Assembly: GCA_021323735.1 (NCBI GenBank)
Contig: JAJPKM010000021.1
Location: forward strand, 214,084 to 278,083
DNA length: 64,000 nt
Origin: Gammaproteobacteria bacterium
Lineage (GTDB): Bacteria > Pseudomonadota > Gammaproteobacteria > Steroidobacterales > Steroidobacteraceae
Direction of reading: 5' to 3'
Made by a program: the position numbers and the translations under genes. Under the pieces are notes generated by a model. It saw only the letters and a list, made by a program, of their open reading frames with translations. It was not told the origin of the DNA and searched no databases. Shown piece after piece: positions 8,487-17,708 of the stretch. Positions within the stretch are counted from its first letter, which is position 1. Each line of letters begins with the position of its first letter.

Positions 8487-9418
8487 CAGGCCTTTACCAC
8501 TCGAGCGCCGTAGTTCTGCATGAGGGACACCCACGAGTCCGACTGCAAATCATGCCTGGCGAAGGCGGCCACCATGGCACCGCGCACCGCCTCCGCATGC
8601 TGAATCGCGGACCATGCAAAGACCGCCGGACCGGCCCCGGATATCGAGCAGCCGAGAGCACCCGCCGACATGGCCGCGCGCTGCACATCCTTGAAGCCGG
8701 GAATTAGGGAATGCCGCTGCGGCTCGATGATCACGTCGTTGAAGGAATCGCGGATCAGCTCCAAGTCGTTGGAATAGCAGCCGCTGATGAAACCTGCGAG
8801 ATTCGCGCTCTGCCAAACGTAGTCCGATCGGCTGACGTTGATGTTGAGAATGGCCCGCGCCTCGCGGGTCCCGAGATACATGTGAGGGTGCACCAGGACG
8901 CAACGTAGGCCGCGCGGCACGGGTATTTGCTTCACGCGCGGATTGTCGATGCCCACGGTCAGGGTGAGGCCACCGTACAAGCACGGTGCAATATTGTCGA
9001 TGTGTGCCGAGCCGCTCGCGACTATCTCCCCTTCCATGGCAAATTTGAGCAACTGCAGCTGCGCGGCGGGCGCATGCAGCAATGCATTGGCGGCAACGAC
9101 GGCGGCGACGGCCGACGCGGCCGACCCGCCCATGCCGGATCCTAAGGGAATGCCTTTTTCGATGTCCAGCTCAAATCCAAAGCCCGGCGACAATGTCGCG
9201 TGCATGGCTTGCACCGCGCGGCCGGCAGTGTTTGCCTGGGGTTCGACCGGCAACTCACCGGCAACGCCGGTGATGGATCGAATGCGCACCTCGTTCTCCT
9301 CGATGCGGCGAATCCGGACCCGATCGCCGACCTCATCGACGGCATGCCCCAGAATGTCGAACCCAATCCCCACGTTGGCCACCGTGGCCGGCGCGAAAGC
9401 GGTAACGTCAGTGAGCAC
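8486..9418 (-). CDS. thrB: Homoserine kinase
   Basis: 310-residue GHMP kinase that phosphorylates homoserine. The ATP-binding GHMP motif PLGSGMGGSAAS is at about residues 91-102, and the N-terminus (TDVTAFAPATVANVGIGFD) is typical. The start is GTG at 9418, supported by AGGAGG at 9429-9434 on the coding strand; an upstream in-frame extension has no family similarity. It overlaps the thrA stop by a short distance on the left of its ribosome-binding site, and its stop overlaps the thrC ATG. Confidence 0.94.
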   Translation of the reverse strand: MLTDVTAFAPATVANVGIGFDILGHAVDEVGDRVRIRRIEENEVRIRSITGVAGELPVEPQANTAGRAVQAMHATLSPGFGFELDIEKGIPLGSGMGGSAASAVAAVVAANALLHAPAAQLQLLKFAMEGEIVASGSAHIDNIAPCLYGGLTLTVGIDNPRVKQIPVPRGLRCVLVHPHMYLGTREARAILNINVSRSDYVWQSANLAGFISGCYSNDLELIRDSFNDVIIEPQRHSLIPGFKDVQRAAMSAGALGCSISGAGPAVFAWSAIQHAEAVRGAMVAAFARHDLQSDSWVSLMQNYGARVVKA

Positions 9419-9432
9419 GGTCCTCGAGCCTC

Positions 9433-11904
9433 CTAAAGGTGGGCGCCAAGATAAGCCGACAGGCGCAGCAGATCCGAAAACACGCCCGCGGCTGTGACCT
9501 CGGGCCCCGCACCGGGACCTTGCACGATGAGCGGATTGTCGCAATAGCGGCGCGTGGCGAAGCGCACCACGTTGTCGGTGAGTGCGATATTGGCGAAGGC
9601 ATGCTTGCCGTGCAGCCGCATCAAACCCACGGTGGCCCTGCCGCCGGCATCCACGCGTCCAACATAGCGCAGCACCTGATTCTTGGCCCGTGCATCGGCG
9701 AGTGCCGTGGCCATGGCGGCGTCGGACTCCGGCAGCCGCGCCATGAATTCCTCCACGCTGCAGCGGGTGAGCGCTTCCGGGACCAGGCCCTCAATCTGCA
9801 CATCCGATATTTCCAGCGTAAGGCCCATCTCGCGCCCGAGGATGATGAGCTTGCGCGCCACGTCCACGCCCGACAGGTCATCGCGAGGATCCGGTTCGGT
9901 GTAGCCCTTCGCCCTAGCTGCGCGCACGATCGAGGAGAAGGACTCGCTGCCGTCGAACACATTGAACAGATAAGCCAGCGTGCCGGAGAATATGCCCTCG
10001 ATCTGGGTGATGTCGTCGCCGGTGCCGCGCAGGTCGCGCAGAGTGTGAATGACCGGCAGCCCGGCGCCCACCGTCGCCTCGTACAGATAATGCGTGCCTG
10101 CCGCCCGTCTCGCCTCTTGCAGCGACCGATAATAGGGAAGCGTGCCGCTATTGGCCTTCTTGTTGGGCGTTACGATGTGAATGCCGCGCGACAGCCAGTC
10201 CCGATACCGGTCGGCCACCTCATTGCTGGCGGTACAGTCGATCACCACGGTGTGCGGTACGTAGTCCGCCTGCACATGGTTGATGAATCTTTGCATATCC
10301 AGCGGTTCGCCCGCCTCGGCCATGCGCTCCTTCCAGCGGCTCAAGTCCACCGAAGTGTCCTCGAGCAGCATGCGGGTGGAGGTGGTGATGCCACGCACGC
10401 GCAAGTCCAGCTTCAGATCCCTCAGGCTCTCGAGCTGAGTGGCAATCTGCCCCAGCAGAGCCCGGCCGACGGTGCCCGGCCCGATCAAGCCGATCGAGAG
10501 CGTATTCGGCGACAGATAGAAGGCAGCATGCACCGCGCGCAACGCTTTGGCGGCCCCCTTGCCGTCCACGACCACCGAGATATTGCGCTCGGAGGCCCCT
10601 TGGGCAATCGCCCTTACGCTGATTCCCGCGGCGCCAAGCGAATTGAACACCTTGGCGGCGACGCCGTGCACTCCGGCCATGCCATCGCCGACCACTGCCA
10701 GAATACTCATGCCCAGCGCCACTTCCACATGTTGGATCTGGCCATCGCGCAACTCGGCATCGAATGCCCGGCGCACGGCTTCCTCGACGCGTACCGCCTG
10801 GCCTTCAGGAATCGCGAAGCAGATGGAATGCTCCGAACTGCCCTGCGAAATCAAGATGACCGAGATCCCCGCGTCGCGCAATGCGCCAAACAGCCGGTGG
10901 GCCGTCCCCGGCACGCCGATCATGCCCGCGCCTTCGAGATTCACCAGCGCCACCGAATCGATGCTCGTAATGCCCTTCACCTTCAGCGCCGAGACCGGAT
11001 TGGCGCATATCAAGGTGCCGCGCTTTTGAGGCGCGAAGGTATTGCGAATGAAAATGGGAATGTCGCGCGCCACGGCCGGCGCCATGGTCTGCGGGTGAAT
11101 GACCTTGGCACCGAAGTAAGCCAGCTCCATCGCCTCGTTGTACGACAGCTGGTCGATGACCTGCGCATTCGGCACCAATCGCGGATCGGCCGAGAGCACG
11201 CCGTCGACGTCGGTCCATATGCTGATCTCAGAGGCATCGAGCAGAGCTCCGAAGATGGAGCCCGAGAAATCGCTGCCGTTGCGCCCGAGAGTGGTTTGCT
11301 TTCCCTTGGTCGTGGTGGCGACAAAGCCGGTGACAATGAGGCGCCCGGTAAATTCCGGGGGCACCAGTTTCCGCAGATTCGCTTCGCTCTGCGGCCACTG
11401 CACCGCCGCTCCCAGCGATCCCCATTCGACCACGATCACCTCGCGGGCATCGACCCACAGTATCTCGCCCCGGACGAGCCCGCGCTCGTGCAAAAAGGGT
11501 GTGAACAGGCGCGTCGACCAGATCTCGCCGAAGCCGGCGATCACGTCGCGCATCGAATAGGTCGATGAGCGGATGAGCCGCACGGTCTGCAGCATGCCGG
11601 CAATGTCCAGACAATCGCGCTCGAACTGCGCCTTGTAGGTGTCGTAGGCACCGGGCGATATCAATTCCGCGGCCAGGTTCAAATGCCGCGCCTTCAGTGC
11701 CCGGATGGCCGCTCCGAATTCCTGGTGGGGCTGCTCGGCCAGCGTGACCAATTCGAGCAAGGAATCAGTGACGCCGCGGCAGGCGGAGAGCACGATGGCC
11801 TCGCGCGGGTTCGATGAGGCCTCGATGATGTCGGCAACCTGGCGGAAGCAGGCGGCGTCGGCGACGCTGGAACCCCCAAATTTATGTACTACCCACTTGT
11901 CCAT
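9433..11904 (-). CDS. thrA: Bifunctional aspartate kinase / homoserine dehydrogenase I
   Basis: 823-residue fusion catalysing the first and third steps of the threonine branch from aspartate. The N-terminal aspartokinase begins MDKWVVHKFGGSSVAD. Regulatory ACT-type repeats follow in the middle (for example ISVILISQGSSEHSI and ISVRAIAQGASERNI), and the C-terminal homoserine dehydrogenase has IGPGTVGRALL and NKKANSGTLPYY. Length matches E. coli ThrA (820). First gene of thrABC. No Thr/Ile-rich leader peptide was found in the 219 bp upstream, so the E. coli type of attenuation is not evident. Confidence 0.95.
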   Translation of the reverse strand: MDKWVVHKFGGSSVADAACFRQVADIIEASSNPREAIVLSACRGVTDSLLELVTLAEQPHQEFGAAIRALKARHLNLAAELISPGAYDTYKAQFERDCLDIAGMLQTVRLIRSSTYSMRDVIAGFGEIWSTRLFTPFLHERGLVRGEILWVDAREVIVVEWGSLGAAVQWPQSEANLRKLVPPEFTGRLIVTGFVATTTKGKQTTLGRNGSDFSGSIFGALLDASEISIWTDVDGVLSADPRLVPNAQVIDQLSYNEAMELAYFGAKVIHPQTMAPAVARDIPIFIRNTFAPQKRGTLICANPVSALKVKGITSIDSVALVNLEGAGMIGVPGTAHRLFGALRDAGISVILISQGSSEHSICFAIPEGQAVRVEEAVRRAFDAELRDGQIQHVEVALGMSILAVVGDGMAGVHGVAAKVFNSLGAAGISVRAIAQGASERNISVVVDGKGAAKALRAVHAAFYLSPNTLSIGLIGPGTVGRALLGQIATQLESLRDLKLDLRVRGITTSTRMLLEDTSVDLSRWKERMAEAGEPLDMQRFINHVQADYVPHTVVIDCTASNEVADRYRDWLSRGIHIVTPNKKANSGTLPYYRSLQEARRAAGTHYLYEATVGAGLPVIHTLRDLRGTGDDITQIEGIFSGTLAYLFNVFDGSESFSSIVRAARAKGYTEPDPRDDLSGVDVARKLIILGREMGLTLEISDVQIEGLVPEALTRCSVEEFMARLPESDAAMATALADARAKNQVLRYVGRVDAGGRATVGLMRLHGKHAFANIALTDNVVRFATRRYCDNPLIVQGPGAGPEVTAAGVFSDLLRLSAYLGAHL

Positions 11905-12123
11905 TCTGCACACGCGCCCTGACAGCCCAGGCGTGCTCGCGCTCCCAAACCGTAAACGTTGATGAAATACGGCGGCATAGCCGCCAGCCTGAACCATTCA
12001 TGAGCAACGGGAAAGCTCGAAGAAGGCCTGCAAAAATACCGCTCATTCATGAATAGTGCAGGCTAGACAGCCCGGAACTCTAATCGCATCAAAGGCAGGC
12101 AGGCAAGCGATTCCGTTCGCGTT

Positions 12124-14388
12124 TTATCTTCGACCTCGCCGTGAGGTGGTGCCGCCCTTGCCGGATTTAGGCAGCCCCGTGTGCTGCGTGCGGAACGGGC
12201 GCATCGGTGCGGCACGACTCGTTGTGACCGGTTGGTAGGCGGGAATGAGATGCTGCTTGCCGTTGCCGATCAAATCCGCGCGGCCCATGCGCTTCAAGGC
12301 CTCGCGCAAGACGGGCCAATTGTCCGGATCATGATAGCGCAAGAAGGCTTTGTGCAGACGCCGTACCTTCATGCCCTTTGGAATCACCACTTCCTCGCTC
12401 GAACGGCTGACCCGCTTGAGAGGATTCTTGGATGAATGATACATCGCGGTGGCCGTGGCCATGGGCGACGGCAGGAACGCTTGCACTTGATCGGCGCGAA
12501 ATCCGTTCTTCTTCAGCCACAGCGCCAGCTCCAGCATGTCCACATCGCGGGTACCCGGGTGAGCGGCGATGAAATAGGGTATCAGATACTGTTCCTTGCC
12601 CGCCTCCTTCGAGTACTTGTCGAACAACTCCTTGAATCGGTAGTAGCTGCCCACGCCGGGCTTCATCATTTTGGACAGTGGCCCATCGCCGATGGCCTCG
12701 GGCGCAATCTTCAGATAGCCCCCCGTGTGATGAGTCGCCAGTTCCTTGACGTAGTCCGGCGATTCGATGGCCAGATCGTAGCGCACGCCCGACGCGATCA
12801 AAACCTTCTTGATCCCCTTCAGCGTACGCGCGCGGCGGTACAAACCGATGAGCGGCGCATGATCGGTGTTGAGGTTGGGACATACGCCCGGAAACACACA
12901 GGACGGACGGCGGCAGGCCGACTCGATAGCGGTGCTCTTGCAATGCAGGCGATACATGTTGGCCGTCGGGCCGCCCAAATCGGAAATGACGCCGGTGAAT
13001 CCCTTGACCTTATCGCGAATGGTTTCGATCTCGCGGATGACGGAATCTTCGGAACGGCTCTGAATAATCCGGCCTTCGTGCTCGGTGATGGAGCAAAACG
13101 TGCACCCGCCGAAACAGCCGCGTTGGATCGATACCGAGAAGCGGATCATGTGGTAGGCGGGAATCTTGGCATCCCCATAGCCCGGGTGCGGCCTGCGCGC
13201 GTAGGGCAATTCGTAAACGGCATCCATGTCGGCGGTCGCCAAGGGAAGCGGCGGCGGATTCAGCCACAGCTCCTGCGTTCCATGTCGCTGCACGAGCGCG
13301 CGCGCGTTTCCCGGATTTGACTCAAGATGCAGGATGCGCGAGGCGTGTGCATACAGCACCGGATCGCGGCTGACTTGCTCGAAGGAAGGCATGCGGATGA
13401 CACTATGCTCGCGCTGTGCGTTCGGTACCTTGCGATAAAACTTGACGACCTTTTCAGAAACCGCCGGCGCGGACGACGCAACCTGCGTCATCGCCCCAGC
13501 GTGCGCCGTTGCCCCAGCCTGTGCCGGCACGTCAGACGGCATCGACATTCCGGTCTGGATCGATGGCCCGGCCTGCGCCGATGGCGCAGCCTGAACCGCG
13601 ACGGCTGTCGCCGACAGGCGCCTGCGCTCTTCCTCGCCGGCGTACGGATCGACGGGCGCGCTCAAGGGTCCCGGGGTGTCCAATTCGCTGGAGTCGATTT
13701 CCACCCAGCCCGCGGGCATCCCGCGCCGCAAATACGCCGTGCCGCGCAAATCCGTGATATCGGCCATCGACGAGCCCTGGTCCAGGCGCCGCGCGATCTC
13801 CCCGATCTGGCGCTCCGCATTGCCGTACACCAGCAGATCCGCCTTCGAATCCACCAATACGGAACGGCGCACCTGTTCGGACCAATAATCGAAGTGTGCG
13901 ATTCGCCGCAGGCTCGCTTCGATACCGCCAATGACGATGGGCACACTCTTGTAGGCTTCGCGGATGCGCTGCGAGTACACGATGACGCAGCGGTCCGGCC
14001 GCTTGCCGCCGATCCCACCGGGTGTGTAGGCATCGTCGCTGCGCACCCGGCGGTCCGAGGTGTAGCGATTGACCATCGAATCCATGTTGCCGCCGGTGAC
14101 ACCGAAGAACAGGCGCGGCGCGCCCAGGACTTGGAAATCTCGGACGCTGTGCCAATCCGGCTGCGCAATGATCCCGACTTTAAATCCTTGCGCCTCGAGC
14201 ACCCGCCCTATGATGGCCATTCCGAAACTGGGATGATCGACGTAGGCATCGCCCGTGACGATGATAATGTCGCATTGCGACCAGCCGAGAGCCGCCATTT
14301 CCGCGCGCGACGTGGGCAGGAAAGCCGCCGGGGGTGAGCCGGCGGCACGTGAATTAGGACTGGGGAACAGGGGGGCCGCGTTTTGCAC
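12124..14388 (-). CDS. YgiQ family radical SAM protein with Ala/Gln-rich insertion
   Basis: 754-residue protein of the YgiQ family. An N-terminal domain starts near residue 40 ([18 protein letters not shown]), and the radical-SAM 4Fe-4S motif CxxxCxxC is at Cys425, Cys429 and Cys432 ([10 protein letters not shown]). Further conserved blocks are the region around [18 protein letters not shown] and the C-terminal [14 protein letters not shown]. The reaction is unknown for the family. Between residues about 262 and 312 sits a low-complexity stretch made of AQAG/QTG-like pieces, absent from the compact family core. The ORF reads through in frame. Confidence 0.88.
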   Translation of the reverse strand: MQNAAPLFPSPNSRAAGSPPAAFLPTSRAEMAALGWSQCDIIIVTGDAYVDHPSFGMAIIGRVLEAQGFKVGIIAQPDWHSVRDFQVLGAPRLFFGVTGGNMDSMVNRYTSDRRVRSDDAYTPGGIGGKRPDRCVIVYSQRIREAYKSVPIVIGGIEASLRRIAHFDYWSEQVRRSVLVDSKADLLVYGNAERQIGEIARRLDQGSSMADITDLRGTAYLRRGMPAGWVEIDSSELDTPGPLSAPVDPYAGEEERRRLSATAVAVQAAPSAQAGPSIQTGMSMPSDVPAQAGATAHAGAMTQVASSAPAVSEKVVKFYRKVPNAQREHSVIRMPSFEQVSRDPVLYAHASRILHLESNPGNARALVQRHGTQELWLNPPPLPLATADMDAVYELPYARRPHPGYGDAKIPAYHMIRFSVSIQRGCFGGCTFCSITEHEGRIIQSRSEDSVIREIETIRDKVKGFTGVISDLGGPTANMYRLHCKSTAIESACRRPSCVFPGVCPNLNTDHAPLIGLYRRARTLKGIKKVLIASGVRYDLAIESPDYVKELATHHTGGYLKIAPEAIGDGPLSKMMKPGVGSYYRFKELFDKYSKEAGKEQYLIPYFIAAHPGTRDVDMLELALWLKKNGFRADQVQAFLPSPMATATAMYHSSKNPLKRVSRSSEEVVIPKGMKVRRLHKAFLRYHDPDNWPVLREALKRMGRADLIGNGKQHLIPAYQPVTTSRAAPMRPFRTQHTGLPKSGKGGTTSRRGRR

Positions 14389-14549
14389 GCCGGCGATTAG
14401 GCCTGATTACAAGGCTTAAGTACAACGAAACTCGTCAACCCCACCGCGGCGTCATCGGCTCCATAGGCCATCTGCCAGGCTGCTTCAGGGCTCTTGGTGC
14501 CTGCCTGATTCCGCATGTCGCGTAGGCAAAGGGAGCGGATGCATCACGC

Positions 14550-14583
14550 GGGGCCGGCCATGGCGGAATCCACGGCCAGCCCC
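14550..14583 (-). other. Strong GC-rich hairpin after the degP stop
   Basis: GGGGCCGGCCATGG and CCACGGCCAGCCCC form an imperfect stem of about 14 bp around a 6-nt loop, starting about 10 bp after the degP stop codon on the transcribed minus strand. No U-run follows, so it is more likely a 3'-end stabilising or Rho-assisted structure than a classic intrinsic terminator. Confidence 0.4.
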
Positions 14584-14592
14584 GCAAAGCGT

Positions 14593-16080
14593 TCAGCCCA
14601 GATCGATCGGAAAATAGCTCTGAGCATCTTCGCGCTGTACCAGCAGAGCCACGTTATGCCCCGCCCGCGCGACTTCGCGCTTGAGCTCAGCCACAGTGGC
14701 GACGCCCACACCATTGACCCCCAGCACCACGTCCCCGGGCTGCAGGCCGGCGGCCAGCGCCGGGCCCGTCACATCCTCGATCAACAGACGGCCCTTGGTT
14801 CGCAATTCCTGCTGCTCGCTGGGCTGTAGCGACCGCAGCACCAGCCCCAGCTTGCCGCCGCCGTCCTCACCTCCTGAATTGCGCGCCACCTGGGTGGGCG
14901 AATCCTCCAGCAGTACGGTCTTCACGGTCACTTCGGTGGCCTTCTTATCGTGCCAAATCCCGAGCCGCGCCTGTGAGCCGGGCGGCAATTGCGAAATCAT
15001 GGCGGGCAAGTCCCAGGAGTGATCGACGTTGCGCCCATTCACGCTGGTAATGACATCGCCGGTCTTCAAGCCGGCCTTTTCGCCGGGGCCCGTGGGGTCC
15101 ACCGCGCTGATCAAGGCACCATGCGGCGTGGTCAATCCGAATGACAGCGCGAGTTGCTGGCGGATGTCCTGCACCGACACACCGATGCGGCTACGCAGCA
15201 CTTTGCCGTTCTTCTGTAGTTGGTCTTTGACATTCAAAGCCAAATCAATGGGGATGGCAAAGGAAACGCCCATGTAGCCGCCGGTGCGGCTGTAGATCTG
15301 CGAGTTGATGCCGATGACCTCGCCATCCATGTTGAACAGCGGACCACCGGAATTACCCGGGTTCACCGCCGCGTCGGTCTGAATGAAGGTCACATAATTG
15401 GAGTTGCTGCCATCCAGCAAGGGACGCCCGATGGCGCTGATGACACCGGCCGTCACGCTGTTCGCGAAACCAAAGGGCGAGCCGATGGCAATGGCCCATT
15501 GGCCGGGACGCAGTTTGGACGGATCTCCAAAGCGCACCGTCGGCAAGCCGCTTGCCGCGATTTTGAGCAGCGCCACGTCGCTGGCCTGGTCGATACCAAT
15601 CACTTTGGCGGTGAATTCGCGGCGGTCCGTCAGGGTGACGACGACTTCGGAGGCATCGGCAACCACATGCGCATTGGTCAACACATAGCCGTCGGAGCTG
15701 ACGATGAACCCGGAGCCCACACCTCTGCTCGGCGGGGTGCGATCGGGACCCTGGTTGGGCGCCTGAAAGCGGCGGAAGAACTGCGACAGCGGATCATCCC
15801 CGTCGCCTGGGCCCTGCCCCTGACCTTGCCCAATGAAGCCCTGAACTTTTTGCGCCTTCTCCGTGACGCTGACGTTCACCACGGCACCCCCGGCATCGGC
15901 CACCAGACCGGAAAAATCCGGCAGTCCCGTCACACGCCCCGGGGAGGCCACCGGAGCGGCTGCCACGGCCGGCGCGCCGGACGGGGCCGTCCCCGCATCG
16001 GCGTTCGAGCGCTGATGAACCACGACCATCACCGAGATACCGGCCACAGCGGCCAGCGACCAAGTTCTGATACTTCCCAT
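14593..16080 (-). CDS. DegP/HtrA-type periplasmic serine protease Do
   Basis: 495-residue protease-chaperone. The start ATG at 16080 has AGAGGA upstream and is followed by a hydrophobic N-terminal segment (WSLAAVAGISVMVVV). The catalytic triad is His138 (LTNAHVV), Asp168 (DQASDVALLKI) and Ser244 (NPGNSGGPLF). Two PDZ domains follow; the first includes GALISAVDPTGPGEKAGLKTG, and the second includes GPALAAGLQPGDVVLGV. Function is quality control of misfolded envelope proteins. The N-terminal region holds a Gln/Gly-rich LA-loop-like piece (GQGQGQGPGDGDD), as in Do proteases. Which paralogue (DegP, DegQ, MucD) cannot be decided. Confidence 0.92.
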   Translation of the reverse strand: MGSIRTWSLAAVAGISVMVVVHQRSNADAGTAPSGAPAVAAAPVASPGRVTGLPDFSGLVADAGGAVVNVSVTEKAQKVQGFIGQGQGQGPGDGDDPLSQFFRRFQAPNQGPDRTPPSRGVGSGFIVSSDGYVLTNAHVVADASEVVVTLTDRREFTAKVIGIDQASDVALLKIAASGLPTVRFGDPSKLRPGQWAIAIGSPFGFANSVTAGVISAIGRPLLDGSNSNYVTFIQTDAAVNPGNSGGPLFNMDGEVIGINSQIYSRTGGYMGVSFAIPIDLALNVKDQLQKNGKVLRSRIGVSVQDIRQQLALSFGLTTPHGALISAVDPTGPGEKAGLKTGDVITSVNGRNVDHSWDLPAMISQLPPGSQARLGIWHDKKATEVTVKTVLLEDSPTQVARNSGGEDGGGKLGLVLRSLQPSEQQELRTKGRLLIEDVTGPALAAGLQPGDVVLGVNGVGVATVAELKREVARAGHNVALLVQREDAQSYFPIDLG

Positions 16081-16252
16081 GAAATCCGTCCTCTGAAGAA
16101 GATTTGACTGAAATACCTGACCCCGGAAATGGGGTGTTGGTTTCAATTTTCCAGGCTAAAGGGGCAAAAATTCAAGGTATTCGGCCTCCCAGGGGGTCGA
16201 AATGTGAATTCCCCACGGGCAGCCGGATGCTATCACCACTACCCTTCGGAGT

Positions 16253-17503
16253 ATGGCAGAGGCAGGTCCAATTCTGGTGGTGGTGGGGGGCGAAACCAAG
16301 CGTCTGCAATGGTTGACCCACCATGTGACCAGCCACTGGCCGAACGCCCAAGTGACCACCCTCCGTGCCGGCGAGTCGGCGCCCTTAAGCCGGCTGATCA
16401 GCGAACGTAGCCCCGATGCCGTCATCTTACAAGCCGATTTCGCCAATGAGTCTTTGGCCAGCGCGGTGCTCAGCGTCATGGGCCAGCTGCTGCGCATGCA
16501 ACCCGCCTTGCACTGCATCCTGTTGGCGGACAACGGCAATGAAATGTCGGCGGTCCGTGCTTTGAAGGGCGGTGCCAAGGACTACCTGCCGCTGGCGCAA
16601 ATCACGCGCGACCATCTGCTGACGGCCGTCGGCGAGGCCTGCGCAAAACGCCGGATCGCCGCGCAGGCTGCAGCCATGATGGCCAACAGCGAAAATTCCA
16701 CGCTCATCGAGGTCCCCGGCTACTCCATCGTGAAGGAAATTGCGACCAGCAACTTCTCGTCCGTGTTCCTCGCGCGCAGCGAGCGGCTGCGCCGGAACGT
16801 GGTCCTCAAGGTGATGACGCGCGGGGAATCCGATCGCGAGATCGGCGATGCCGAACGCTTCCAGCGCGAGTACGAAATCATTTCCAGCATCACGCACCGG
16901 GCAATTGCGGAGATTCATGACTTCGGTTCCCAGCCCGGACACCTTTACCTGGCCATGGAATACTTTCCCTGCGGAGACCTGCGCGATCGCCTGCGCAATC
17001 CCTTGAGCGTGGAAGAAAGCCTTTACTACTTGCGTGCCATCGCAGAGGCACTGCGCGTCATCCATGTGTTCGGCATCTTGCATCGGGATCTTAAGCCCGC
17101 GAACGTCATGCTGCGTGAGGACAACTCCCCCGTCCTCATCGACTTCGGGTTGGCCCGCCGCTCGCTCGATGAAATCGGCAATACCGGGGTGGGCCAGGTG
17201 CTCGGTTCGCCGTACTACATCAGCCCCGAACAAGCGCAGGGTCAAAGAGTGGACGCGCGCACCGACCTCTACAGCCTGGGCGTGATGTTCTACGAAATGC
17301 TCACCGGTCAGCGTCCCTATGGCGGCCGAAGTGCCGTCGCCATCATGTCGCAGCACACCAACTCGCCGGTACCCATTTTGCCGGAGTCAACGGCGATGCA
17401 GCAGCCGCTGCTCGACCGGCTCATGGCCAAGCAGCCGAGCGCGCGCTATACATCGGCGGATGAACTGCTGGCGGACTTGGGACCCATCGCCGCCGTGGCG
17501 TAG
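16253..17503 (+). CDS. Ser/Thr protein kinase with N-terminal pseudo-receiver domain
   Basis: 416-residue cytoplasmic fusion. Residues about 5-125 look like a CheY-type receiver fold (ILVVVGGE, DAVILQAD, GAKDYLPL), but the usual phospho-acceptor Asp position is Gln60 and the acidic pair and conserved Lys are missing, so it is probably a non-phosphorylated receiver. Residues about 155-410 are a Hanks-type kinase with Lys186 (VVLKV), HRDLKPAN (277-284), DFG (297-299) and the SPE motif of the activation segment. The glycine-rich loop is replaced by ATSNFSSV, lacking the usual glycines. CGGAG lies just before the ATG. It precedes a CheA-like kinase gene in the same direction, suggesting one signalling unit. 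Confidence 0.85.
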   Translation: MAEAGPILVVVGGETKRLQWLTHHVTSHWPNAQVTTLRAGESAPLSRLISERSPDAVILQADFANESLASAVLSVMGQLLRMQPALHCILLADNGNEMSAVRALKGGAKDYLPLAQITRDHLLTAVGEACAKRRIAAQAAAMMANSENSTLIEVPGYSIVKEIATSNFSSVFLARSERLRRNVVLKVMTRGESDREIGDAERFQREYEIISSITHRAIAEIHDFGSQPGHLYLAMEYFPCGDLRDRLRNPLSVEESLYYLRAIAEALRVIHVFGILHRDLKPANVMLREDNSPVLIDFGLARRSLDEIGNTGVGQVLGSPYYISPEQAQGQRVDARTDLYSLGVMFYEMLTGQRPYGGRSAVAIMSQHTNSPVPILPESTAMQQPLLDRLMAKQPSARYTSADELLADLGPIAAVA

Positions 17504-17708
17504 GACGGCATGGAGGCCTGACCGGTTCGTCTAACGGTGCCGGGCACTTCCACCTATCGCATCGGCAGCGAAGGAGCGGATGCAAGGCGCAAGCGTGACG
17601 CGTGTCACAGGCTGCTGCGTCGGCGCGCACATTAAGTCAATTGCGCCGCTTAGGCTGTGACAGCCATCATCCCCCTGATGCGCGGCGTTTGGCACCCTGT
17701 CCTATGTC

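Noticed and set aside
9439..11568. A 709-codon open frame on the + strand opposite thrA.
   Set aside because: It is the antisense shadow of a high-GC gene; its residues (His/Arg/Gln-rich) match no family and thrA is certain.
11905..12123. Possible thr operon attenuator upstream of thrA.
   Set aside because: No short Thr/Ile-rich leader frame and no terminator with U-run on the minus strand; only a GGCGGC-ATA-GCCGCC hairpin was seen.
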